Assembly: GCF_027409185.1 (NCBI RefSeq)
Contig: NC_084469.1
Span: forward strand, 30,928,293 to 30,992,292
DNA: 64,000 nt
Origin: Cynocephalus volans
Lineage: Eukaryota; Chordata; Mammalia; Dermoptera; Cynocephalidae
Reading direction: 5' to 3'
The position numbers were made by a program, and so were the translations under genes. The notes below the pieces were generated by a model. It did no database searches, had not been told where the DNA came from, and saw only the letters and a list, made by a program, of their open reading frames with translations. Positions 44,001 to 63,006 of this stretch are shown here, piece by piece. Positions within the stretch are counted from its first letter, which is position 1. Every line of letters begins with the position of its first letter.

Positions 44001-45149
44001 AAAAACCTTTGTGGTTAGAAAGGGCCTTAGAGGCTATTTCAACTTAGAGAAGAATAAGCTGAGACCCAGAAAAAAGTCATGAGGTTACACAGAAAGTTCC
44101 GTGATTTTAATTTCTATTGCCAATTAACTGAACAAGAGCTACTTTTCTTAGGGAATTAATGGGACCCAGCTCTGAGGACTGACATCCTTTCTGAACCCAC
44201 CCACACCTCCCAACAGAGTCTATTGCCCTGAAATTCTCCATTCCTTTTTTTGGCAGCTGGCAATTATGGGGATCCAAACCCTGAAATTCTCCATTTCTGT
44301 CTCGAAGCTTTCTCAAGCCACTAGTTCTGGTGTATAATTACCAATCTGATCCTTTATAAAAACATTTTAACTTATCTCTCAATGTCTCTCTATCTGCTCT
44401 GACGTCTTTCCTCCAGCGTGTCACAGATCTTGGGGATGGGGACTTTTTGCTGACCAAGTGTTAGAGATTCTCAGTCCACATTCTGCTTCTGCGGAATGAG
44501 AAAAGAGCCAGGTAGGTCTGATTCTGCAACTGATTTCTGGAGGAAAACCCAGCCCCTGCCCTGGGGAACAAACTGAATCCTGCACTTAAGGGAACAGGGC
44601 AGATGTGAGGAGCAGAGAGCCGCACAGGAGAGAGGGAGGCCTGGGATCATCCCGTCTACACAGGAGAGCAATGCCTCGCAGGTCAGGGCACAGAGAGTGG
44701 AGGACAGAGAGCACAGAGATCCAGCACCAAGGGCAAGGCCCGCAGGGGAGGCCGGAGAGTGGGGAGATCAGTGCCAGCAGGTAGGAAAGAAAGCTCTCGG
44801 GAGGAGATCTAACAGATCAGGCCGAGGCCCCTGGAGGCAATGGGGGCAGGCGACGTCAGACAGGCTGGAGCAGTCAGGGAGGCTCCCTGGCGAAGGGAGC
44901 TGTCAGGGAGGCCTCCTTGGAGGAGGAAGAGGGTTGTCAGGAGGCTCCTGGAGGCGGCGCGGCTCCAGGGCGCTGCCTCACCTGGGGCCCGGCCACCGAG
45001 CTCTCGGCCGCCGCCTCCGCCCGCGCAGCCCGGGCACAGCTCGCCAGTACCACAAACCCTGATGGGTCGCCGGGCGCGGCCTCCAGCAGGGCTGCCTTCA
45101 CGGACGTGGTGCCAAGGTCTATGCCAAGAGTGACGGACCGCGCGGCCAT
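19648..45149 (-). CDS. SHPK: SHPK, sedoheptulokinase (complete, seven exons)
   Basis: Cytosolic FGGY-family carbohydrate kinase (also called CARKL). It transfers phosphate from ATP to sedoheptulose, giving sedoheptulose 7-phosphate for the non-oxidative pentose phosphate pathway. Minus-strand coding segments are 45149-44982, 39450-39309, 31255-31072, 30569-30417, 29462-29287, 25007-24807 and 20060-19648. All junctions are GT-AG and in phase; joined they give 478 codons plus TAG, the human length. Visible motifs: phosphate-binding DLGTTSVK (11-18), GVSGQMHGV (88-96), GDLQTSVYS with probable catalytic-base Asp259 by analogy with glycerol kinase GDQQ, and the adenosine-side GSGSALSRN (429-437). 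The start ATG at 45149 has G at -3 and +4. It lies head-to-head with CTNS. No lesion found. Confidence 0.97.
20690..20880. mobile_element. MER5-type hAT transposon remnant
   Basis: ACATCAGAATCACCTGAGGA, GCTTTAAAAGCACT and AAAAACTCCCAGGTGACTCT are MER5A-type features. Confidence 0.7.
20890..21180. mobile_element. Second MER5-type hAT remnant, split by a SINE
   Basis: GTGCTTTTCAAATTTGAATG at the left, and GAAGTTGCTGATGCTGGCGC followed by ATGGATCACACTTTCGGAGG at the right, with a SINE between (20954-21052). Confidence 0.65.
20954..21052 (+). repeat. tRNA-Ile-derived SINE, monomer
   Basis: GGGCTGGCCAGTTAGCTCAG, GTGTTACGACACCAAAGTCC, GGGTTAGATCCCCATGGCAG, tail AAAAGATAAAATAAAA. Confidence 0.9.
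22558..22785 (+). repeat. (GGA/GAA)n polypurine tract
   Basis: About 228 bp of nearly uninterrupted purine (mixed GGA, GAA and GGAA units). Long mirror-like polypurine tracts can form H-DNA triplexes. Large frames across it (poly-Glu/Arg/Lys on plus, poly-Ser/Leu/Pro on minus) are by-products. Confidence 0.95.
22783..22809 (+). repeat. (CAG)n microsatellite
   Basis: About seven CAG (GCA) units directly abutting the polypurine tract, ending CAGCTGCAGCC. Confidence 0.9.
22954..23024 (+). repeat. (TTTG)n microsatellite
   Basis: TGTTTGTTTG repeated, about 70 bp with two interruptions. Probably the tail of an antisense retroelement. Confidence 0.9.
23128..23335 (-). mobile_element. MaLR LTR fragment (THE1/MST type), antisense
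   Basis: GTATTAGTTTGTTTCTGTTG, ATACCTGGAACTGGGTAATT and GGTAAGAAAGCAAAATTTAT match the reverse-complemented MaLR LTR end. Confidence 0.75.
23336..23448 (-). repeat. tRNA-Ile-derived SINE, antisense
   Basis: T-rich start (reversed tail), then GGCAGCTGGCCAGTATGGGG, ATCCGAACCCTTGAACTT and TAACTGAGCTAACCAGCCAG. Confidence 0.9.
24807..25007 (-). CDS. SHPK: SHPK exon 6 (residues 275-341)
   Basis: 201 nt, acceptor GTCCCCAG, donor CTAG|GTAAGG at 24806. It encodes the start of the second FGGY domain: VLNISTSVQLAASMPSGFQP, PYFDRTYLGVAASLNGGNVL and ATFVHMLVRWMADL. Confidence 0.96.
25087..25566 (+). mobile_element. MLT1-type MaLR LTR
   Basis: Sense MLT1: GTCCATGAATTCTTTGATAC, GAAACTGTGTAAGGTAATAA, GTTGTTCTAAGCTACTAAGC and TTTGTTACACAGCAATAGAT. 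Confidence 0.85.
26220..26400 (-). repeat. MIR SINE
   Basis: TTACAGGCACATCCCAGTCA, CATGAGAAAGGCTTTCATCG and GGCCTGCCCAACATCACACT form an eroded reverse-complement MIR. Confidence 0.65.
26610..26775 (-). repeat. tRNA-Ile-derived SINE, dimer, antisense
   Basis: Two tRNA-like units in tandem: GATGACCGGTAAGGGGATCT with GAGCTAACCGGCCATC, then GATCCAAACCCGTGGACTTG with CAAGTGAGCCACAAGCTGGC. A perfect 12-bp target duplication CAGAATTTCACC lies at 26598-26609 and 26776-26787. Confidence 0.93.
26908..26954 (+). repeat. (TTTA)n(TTTG)n microsatellite
   Basis: TTTATTTATTTATTTATTTA passing into TTTGTTTGTTTGC. Confidence 0.85.
27415..28440 (-). mobile_element. Old L1 3'-end fragment, antisense, inside the hAT element
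   Basis: TTTAATAATAGCTTTATTGA, GTGTACAGTTCAGTGGTTTC and ATTCCATTTGAATGGAATTA to the left; ACACTCATCAGTTGATGGAC, TATTATGAATAACGCTGCCA and CTTTTGTGTACAGGTGTTTG to the right of an LTR that splits it at about 27775-28140. Confidence 0.85.
27775..28140 (+). mobile_element. Solo ERV LTR inside the L1
   Basis: Sense LTR layout: TATA-like CAAATACTTTATAAACGTTC near 28000 and poly(A) signal CTCAAATAAACTCTTTAAAA near 28090, ending near 28140. No internal genes. Family unassigned; its left edge may carry a scrap of SINE tail. Confidence 0.65.
28458..28625 (+). repeat. tRNA-Ile-derived SINE, dimer, young
   Basis: First unit CCCGTGGCTCACTCAGGAGA ... GGTTTGGATCCCATATAGGG; second unit GTCCGGTTAGCTCACTGACT ... 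GGTTAAGATCCCCTTACCGG; A tail. A perfect 16-bp target duplication AAAAGAATATTTTATG lies at 28442-28457 and 28626-28641. Confidence 0.95.
29287..29462 (-). CDS. SHPK: SHPK exon 5 (residues 216-274)
   Basis: 176 nt, acceptor TTTTACAG, donor GCAG|GTCAGT at 29286. It encodes GFPVHLLPDIAEPGSVAGRT and the catalytic GDLQTSVYSC region with Asp259. Confidence 0.96.
29463..30416. other. SHPK intron 4
   Basis: 954 bp of unique sequence; nothing further recognised. Confidence 0.65.
30417..30569 (-). CDS. SHPK: SHPK exon 4 (residues 165-215)
   Basis: 153 nt, acceptor GAAAAACAG, donor GAGAT|GTGAGT at 30416. It encodes PEFLKSYDAAGTIQDYVVAM, LCGLPRPLMSD and AASWGYFNTQSQSWNLE, close to human. Confidence 0.95.
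30570..31071. other. SHPK intron 3
   Basis: 502 bp, unique sequence; nothing further recognised. Confidence 0.65.
31072..31255 (-). CDS. SHPK: SHPK exon 3 (residues 104-164)
   Basis: 184 nt, acceptor TGTTCCAG, donor AATAG|GTACGG at 31071. It encodes RAVSHLVTWQDGRCSSGFLA and SHLSVATGFGCATIFWLLKN; the WQDGR motif is typical of FGGY substrate-site loops. Confidence 0.96.
31640..33200 (-). repeat. T-rich LINE-like sequence, antisense
   Basis: TCTGGATTTTTCTCTGCTCT, ATATATCTAGCTGTGGGGTT, TTCTCCATTATTTCTTCAGC and CTCTAATTTGTTCTGAAGTC are typical of old LINE-related antisense sequence. Interrupted by an MLT1 LTR at 31995-32520. Family uncertain. Confidence 0.5.
31995..32520 (+). mobile_element. MLT1-type MaLR LTR
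   Basis: AAGATGACATCCAAATCCTC, TAGTGGTTGTTTTAAAGTGA and GTTTGGATGTAGTTTGTCAT are sense MLT1 motifs. Confidence 0.75.
33528..33627 (-). repeat. tRNA-Ile-derived SINE, monomer, antisense
   Basis: TGCTGGCCAGTATGGGGATC, TGAACCCTTGACCTTGGTGT and AAGTGGGCCATCTGGCCAGC. Edges approximate. Confidence 0.88.
34167..34188 (+). repeat. (GAT)n microsatellite
   Basis: GATGATGATGATGATGATGA, about seven units, next to a MIR/L2-like end with CAGTAAGTGCTCAGTAAATG. Confidence 0.85.
34640..35090 (+). repeat. L2 LINE 3'-end fragment
   Basis: TATTTATTGAGTATCTAATA, GCATTAGGCACTGGTTCTAG, GGATGGAGACAGACTATAAA and GGGCAAAGGCTTGCAGG are L2 3'-end features. Confidence 0.75.
35275..35700 (-). repeat. MIR SINE, split by a younger SINE
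   Basis: GTGAGCTTACCATGTACCAG and CCCCATTTTATACAAAAGAA to the left; TTCACACAGCTAGTAGAATC and CAAATCTAGGCAGTCTGCTC to the right of the dimer SINE. Confidence 0.75.
35453..35617 (+). repeat. tRNA-Ile-derived SINE, dimer, young
   Basis: Two tandem tRNA-like units with GGATCCCTATATAGGGATGG at the joint and CCTTACCGGTCATCTTTTAA at the end. A 17-bp target duplication AAAAGTTTTAAAAAGTT lies at 35436-35452 and 35618-35634. Confidence 0.94.
36489..36545 (-). repeat. tRNA-derived SINE fragment, antisense
   Basis: GTTTGTTTTTGGCAGCTGGC, then GGGGATCCGAACTCTTGACC; truncated. Confidence 0.75.
36540..37430 (-). mobile_element. Old L1 3'-end fragment, antisense
   Basis: CTTCCCTAATTACTAATGAT, GAGCATCTTTTCCTATGTTT and GGTATCTTTTGTCTATTTAT are the reverse-complemented L1 3' region. 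Confidence 0.75.
36600..36668 (-). repeat. tRNA-derived SINE fragment, antisense
   Basis: GTTTTGGCAGCTGGTCTGTA, then GAGTTTGAACCCTGGACCTT; truncated. About 100 bp from the preceding fragment. Confidence 0.7.
38560..38790 (+). repeat. MIR SINE
   Basis: AAGTCAGACAGACCTGGGTT, CACTGCCTCATGACCCTGAG and CACCTGCACAATGGTGACAG are sense MIR. Confidence 0.8.
39309..39450 (-). CDS. SHPK: SHPK exon 2 (residues 57-103)
   Basis: 142 nt, acceptor GTTTCCAG, donor CAAG|GTATGC at 39308. It encodes GREQDVSRIIQALNECLAAL and the conserved GIGVSGQMHGVVLWKTGQ loop near the sugar site. Confidence 0.96.
41155..41251 (+). repeat. tRNA-Ile-derived SINE, monomer
   Basis: GGGCTGGCCAGTTAACTCAG, ATTATAACACCAAGATCAAG, GGGTTTGGATCCCTATAACA, A tail, followed by a (GT)n(AT)n stretch to 41273. 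Confidence 0.9.
42040..42310. repeat. Old interspersed repeat with a short tandem triplication
   Basis: GTAATATGGCTACTAGAAAA and TTGCTATTGGACAGCACTGG are typical of an ancient mammalian MER-class repeat. The segment TGGCTCACATTTG is repeated in tandem at about 42,256-42,292. Confidence 0.5.
42383..42489 (+). repeat. tRNA-Ile-derived SINE, monomer
   Basis: GGGCTGGCCAGTTAGCTCAG, then ACAACACCAAGGTCAAGGGT. A 10-bp target duplication AAAATGGGCC lies at 42373-42382 and 42490-42499. Confidence 0.92.
42752..42842 (+). repeat. tRNA-Ile-derived SINE, monomer
   Basis: GGCTGGCCAGTTAGCCCAGT, TAACACCAAGGTCACGGGTT, A tail. A 10-bp target duplication AGTGCTTAGA lies at 42742-42751 and 42843-42852. Confidence 0.92.
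42885..42955 (-). repeat. MIR core fragment
   Basis: CTTTACAGGTGAGGAAACTG followed by AGGCCCAGAGAGG. Confidence 0.7.
43071..43171 (+). repeat. tRNA-Ile-derived SINE, monomer
   Basis: GGCTGGCCGGTTAGCTCAGT and a long A tail. The 18-bp flanks AAAAGTATGGACACGAGG (43053-43070) and AAAAGTATGGACATGAGG (43172-43189) differ at one base. Confidence 0.93.
43230..43440 (-). mobile_element. MER20-type hAT transposon
   Basis: ACATTTGGCAATGGGGAGAC, GGCATCTAGTGAATAGAGGC, CAGGAATGCTGCTAAACACC and AGTGCCAAGGCTGAGAAACC fit reverse-complemented MER20. Confidence 0.85.
44215..44955 (+). repeat. Direct segmental duplication, copy 1 (SHPK intron 1)
   Basis: Closely similar to 47480-48130. Shared landmarks include CAGTCCACATTCTGCTTCTG, CTGATTTCTGGAGGAAA and GGGGGCAGGCGACGTCAG. 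The right limit is about 26 bp from the SHPK exon 1 donor. It carries a 36-bp SINE scrap (44243-44278, flanked by the 17-bp repeat CCCTGAAATTCTCCATT) absent from copy 2. Confidence 0.9.
44982..45149 (-). CDS. SHPK: SHPK exon 1 (residues 1-56)
   Basis: 168 nt of coding sequence in the CpG island, donor CAG|GTGAGG at 44981. It encodes the first strand of the actin-like ATPase fold, LGIDLGTTSVKAALLEA, and an alanine-rich segment. The intron just beyond the donor (from about 44955 down) is the duplicated block described in the findings. Confidence 0.96.
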
Positions 45150-45291
45150 GGCCGTGGAGACGGCTGTAGCTCCGGCCCGCTGCCAGAGGCGCCCCCGCCC
45201 GCGCGCTTTGCCCGGGAGGGCGGGGCAGGGGCGGGGCCTCGCCTGCCGCCAGCCTTTCAGTCACACCCCCAAGACGACTTCTCGTCCTCCT

Positions 45292-45296
45292 ATTGG
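45292..45296 (-). promoter_or_regulatory. CCAAT box (NF-Y type)
   Basis: ATTGG on plus, CCAAT on minus, about 145 bp upstream of the SHPK ATG, the usual position for an NF-Y site. Confidence 0.55.
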
Positions 45297-45589
45297 TCTA
45301 AGAAGGTGGCCTCCCACACACCCTCGCGGCGGGCCCCGGCTATAGGTGGAGAAGAGGTGGAAGGCGGGACTAGGGGGCCCCAGCCCCGCAGGGGGAGTTT
45401 CCCGGACGGTGGGGCGCTGTCCGAGCCTCGCTCACCAAAGGAGCGCGGGGCTCGCCGAGAGGCGCTGGAGGCTCCGAGAGCCTCTGTGTCCCTAGAAGTG
45501 GCTTCATCCTCCCTCACATCAAGACCTCATCCCTAACCACCCGCTCCGCCCCAACCCCGCCCCGCCCCGTCCGGCTAAGACTCGCGGAA

Positions 45590-45603
45590 ACTACAACTCC
45601 CAG
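45590..45603 (+). promoter_or_regulatory. ZNF143/THAP11-type motif
   Basis: ACTACAACTCCCAG, one base from the well-known ACTACAATTCCCAG motif of housekeeping and bidirectional promoters. Confidence 0.65.
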
Positions 45604-45648
45604 AGCGGAGCGCGCCGATATCTGTATTCCACGAATCAGGTGGCTCGG

Positions 45649-45658
45649 GTCAGGTGAC
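45649..45658. promoter_or_regulatory. CLEAR-like E-box near the CTNS start
   Basis: GTCAGGTGAC differs by one base from the palindromic lysosomal-gene element GTCACGTGAC bound by TFEB/TFE3. CTNS encodes a lysosomal protein, so the position is plausible, but the CAGGTG core is weaker than CACGTG. Confidence 0.4.
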
Positions 45659-45699
45659 CCCTGGCCCGCCTTCACACAAAGTCAAGCCGACCCGGGGAA

Positions 45700-45766
45700 C
45701 CTGGTACTTTACGGAGCTGCACCCGGCGCCACATTCCTGCGTCCCTCGAGCCTGGGAGGCTGTCAG
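45700..45766 (+). other. CTNS: Candidate CTNS non-coding first exon (5' end unknown)
   Basis: The donor TGTCAG|GTGAGA (GT at 45767) in the CpG island is the best splice-donor match downstream of the promoter motifs. Human CTNS also has non-coding first exons. Start is a placeholder. Confidence 0.35.
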
Positions 45767-46259
45767 GTGAGAGCCGGCGCTGCCCGGACAGCCTCCCCCC
45801 ATTTCCCAGGCGGACCCCCTGAGGCCCAGAGACTGTCTCAGCACTTCGGCGGGACAGACTGTCGCGGACCCAGCCCCCCTCAACCGCGCCCGGGTTCCAT
45901 CCCCTGCCACCGGTCCCGGCTTCGCGACACCAGACAGCCCCCAAGGTCCAAGGGCCCGCGTGGTGGTGAGCGGAGGCAGGGACACCGGGCTGTCGGGGAG
46001 GAGCGGGTGCCTCTATCCCAGTGCTGTTCCGAGCCCCCTTCCCGCCCACCTGCTCAGTCCCCACCTGAATCTGGGTCGGGGAGTTTGCGGATTGCTTTAG
46101 AGAGGAGAGACGCTGAGAAGACCATTCCTGGATCTCCTGTTGACAGCTGAGTACTGGGCAGGACGAGACGCTACCCTTCCCTCTGCGCTCCGGGGTTTTC
46201 AGACTGGAGGAAGGGAGGACACCTGGGCCTTGCCTTTGTCAGTAACTTTGAGGAAAATA

Positions 46260-46650
46260 ACAATCTATGCTTTGCGAGAACTTGCTAGGTGCCCTAGGCA
46301 ATAGTAGTAATTACTGTGCATCATTGTTTCTCAACCTTTTTATCTTATCAGCCCCCTCCCCACTTCCCATTGCCTGCCACATGAGATTTTAATACCACTG
46401 ATAAATTCTGCAGTTATTTATATACTGTGGCCCTTTGAAGGGCCACAAACTGTTGTAATACTTAAGATTTTTTTTTTCACCCCACAAAAGCCAATTACAG
46501 CCCCAGTTGAGAATGCACACTTTACATCTCATTTAAATCCTGAGAGGTATTTACCACCTTCCCTGTTTTCCCATTAGGAAATTGAAGCTTGAGAAGGTTA
46601 AGTAGCACCCCCAGGCCACACAACAAATAAGTGGGGAGAGCCCAGGTTGA
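46260..46650 (-). repeat. MIR/L2-like sequence interrupted by a hAT remnant
   Basis: GGAAATTGAAGCTTGAGAAG, then GGCCACACAACAAATAAGTG is a reverse-complement MIR. Inside it (about 46325-46520) lies a remnant with inverted ends TTTCTCAACC and GTTGAGAA. Confidence 0.6.
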
Positions 46651-47479
46651 AACCTGTGCCATCTGTCTCCAGGGCATACTTTCCTTGCCACTATCTGTGT
46701 CACCTCTCCAGAAGCAGGAGACCCAGGGAGTTCCAGGTTATAAAATAGAGGACAGGACTACCCTGGCAGACAGGAGCTGCCACAGGAGATCCCTAACCCC
46801 AGTTTGCTCCTGGGAGGGGAATATAGGAGTGGGAGAGGCTTCTTGAAACAAGTGACATCTGAATGATGTTGCTTTGTGTTGCTTCGCCCCCCACGGATTT
46901 GTCACCCCACTTCCCCTGGGTGATGGAGATGCAAAGGATTACTCAAAGCCCATCTCTTCCCAGCAGTGAGAAGCCCCGAAGTGGGTAACTTCCCCAGGAC
47001 CCTCCAGCAAGAGGCATCCCTTCCATTTGGGAAATTAATGCTGAATTGGGGTTCTCTTCCTGCATTTATTTTCCAGACCAGGAAGTTACAGGAAGAGAAC
47101 AAAGGTGGGGTTATAGTTTAACAATATAGGCTGGTAACTTTCAGTGAAACAAGCCAGATGACATTCCAGTAAGGCAATTAAGTGGTCCTAACAACAACAG
47201 TTTGATCTTAGCAAACATTCCTTCTTAACAGCAATTTCTCAGTATCTTTACATAACAATCAGCAACTGGTCTGTCTTTGAGCCAGCAACCTGCTGTGCCA
47301 CAATTCTTATCTTGCACCAGAGACTTATAGCCTGAGGAAAATTTCCTGTCCTTGCAAGGTCAATATTTGAAACTGCAAGACTTTGGAAAACCAGGCCCTG
47401 TGAAGTACATATGCTTTTTAGTATATTCCACAGAATGAGGCCTGGAAGATAGTTACAAAGGAAGAAGGGCATGCCAGGC

Positions 47480-48130
47480 AGAGGGCATTGTCATGAAATG
47501 CTCCATTTCTTTCTTGTAGCTTTCACAAGCCACTAGTTGTGTATAATTATCAATCCAATTTTTTTTAACATTTTAATTGACTTGTCTCTCAATGTCTTTC
47601 TGTCTGTCCTGGTGTCTTTCCTCCAGACTGTCTCAGCCTTTGAGTCTGGGGGACTTTTGCTGACTAATTGTTTTGAGTTTCTCAGTCCACATTCTGCTTC
47701 TGCGGAATGAGAAAAGAGCCGGGTAGGTCTGATTCTGCAACTGATTTCTGGAGGAAACCCCAGCCGCTGCCCTGGGGAACAAACTGAATCCTGACCTTGA
47801 AGGCACAGGGCAGATGTGAGGAGCAGAGAGCGGCACAGGAGAGAGGGAGGCCTGTGATCATCCCGTCTACACAGGAGAGCAATTCCTCGCAGGTCAGGGC
47901 ACAGAGAGTGGAGGGCAGAGAGCACAGAGATCCAGCACCAAGGGCAAGACCTCCAGGGGAGGCCAGAGAGTGTGGAGATCAGTGCCAGCAGGTGGTAAAG
48001 CTCCCGGGAGGAGACCTAACAGATCAGGCTGAGGCCCCTGGAGGCGATGGGGGCAGGCGACGTCAGTCCGGAGCAGTCAGGGAGACTTCCTGAGGAGGGC
48101 AGAGGGGAGGTGTCAGGAGGCTCCTGAAGG
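47480..48130 (+). repeat. Direct segmental duplication, copy 2 (CTNS 5' region)
   Basis: Same orientation as copy 1, offset 3.18-3.22 kb, with small indels. It lies between the proposed CTNS first exon and the ATG exon. Left limit approximate. Confidence 0.9.
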
Positions 48131-48952
48131 CCTTTGGGGAAACTGAAACCAGAGTGGGAGCAGAGATGTTCCCATTACAGACCTCCCCCAGATCTGCCCA
48201 CCATTTCCAAGAACGCTCAGAGGCTGTCAGGGGTGGAAGGACCTGAGCATTGAACACTGAGGCAGCATGTAGAAACCAGTTTCCAGAAATCCATGCTGAC
48301 CTGTCCAGTCTTGTCCCCTGGCCACCTGCTGTGCTATGGGATTATGGGTGTGCAGCACCCTGTCTCCCTCCCTGTGCCAGTGAGCTGTTCCAGGGCTGAT
48401 CTGGCACTTATCCCTCCCTGAGTTCTCGTTGTGAGTGATCTTTGACAGTCCTGGATAGTTGACGTTGTCAAATTAAAGTCTTAATCAAGAGTCAGTTGGT
48501 GTCATTAGCTCTAGATTCTTATCCCAGAACAGGAAATGAAATTAATTTCCTTAAGGTTTATAGGTTCACAAAGTCAAATATCGGACCACAGTTTTAACTT
48601 TTGGGGGGAAAAAAGAACCCCAAGCCACTGAAACTCTTCTTTCTTTCTGTTAACTAGGTTGCAAAGAGCAGCTGAAGAGGGAAAAATGGAGTCTTTGTTC
48701 ATTTCCTCAGGGTGGGACCTTACACAACCCATGTAGTTGCCCTGAGCCCATTTGCCCATACATCAAAGAGAGATAGGTCCTCTCCAGGGCTCCTTTTCTG
48801 AGGTTGTGATGTAAAGCCCGTGAGGTCAGAGGTGTGAGAAAGTCCTTTATGAGCTGTCCCATGCCATGGTTCCAGATGGCACATCGTCTACCGGGAGCTG
48901 AGCTGATTCATCCTTAATGTGAAATGCTCTTGCTGTTTGTGTTTCTTCATAG

Positions 48953-63006
<14,054 letters not shown>

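Larger units (their letters stand above)
39451..44981. other. SHPK intron 1
   Basis: Contains four same-orientation monomer SINEs at 41,155-43,171, a MER20-type repeat and, at its 5' end, copy 1 of the duplicated block (about 44,215-44,955). 40,100-41,150 is AT-rich unique sequence with nothing further recognised. Confidence 0.7.
45150..45766. promoter_or_regulatory. SHPK/CTNS bidirectional CpG-island promoter
   Basis: CpG-dense GC-rich DNA continuing into SHPK exon 1 and beyond 46,000. It separates the SHPK ATG (minus) from the likely CTNS first exon (plus) and contains several GC boxes (GGGCGGGGC near 45217-45238, CCCCGCCCCGCCCCG near 45555-45569), a CCAAT box, a ZNF143-type motif and an E-box resembling a CLEAR element. 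No TATA box. In humans the two genes are likewise head-to-head. The exact start sites cannot be read from sequence. Confidence 0.8.
45767..48952. other. CTNS 5' region upstream of the ATG exon
   Basis: CpG-rich at the start, then a MIR/hAT remnant and copy 2 of the duplication. Human CTNS has a second non-coding exon in the matching region; I cannot place it here. Confidence 0.6.

Noticed and set aside
44955-47480. Paired LTRs of a provirus (the two duplicated blocks as LTRs)
   Set aside because: The DNA between them is SHPK exon 1 and the shared promoter, with no retroviral genes, and the block ends lack clear TG...CA with target duplications.
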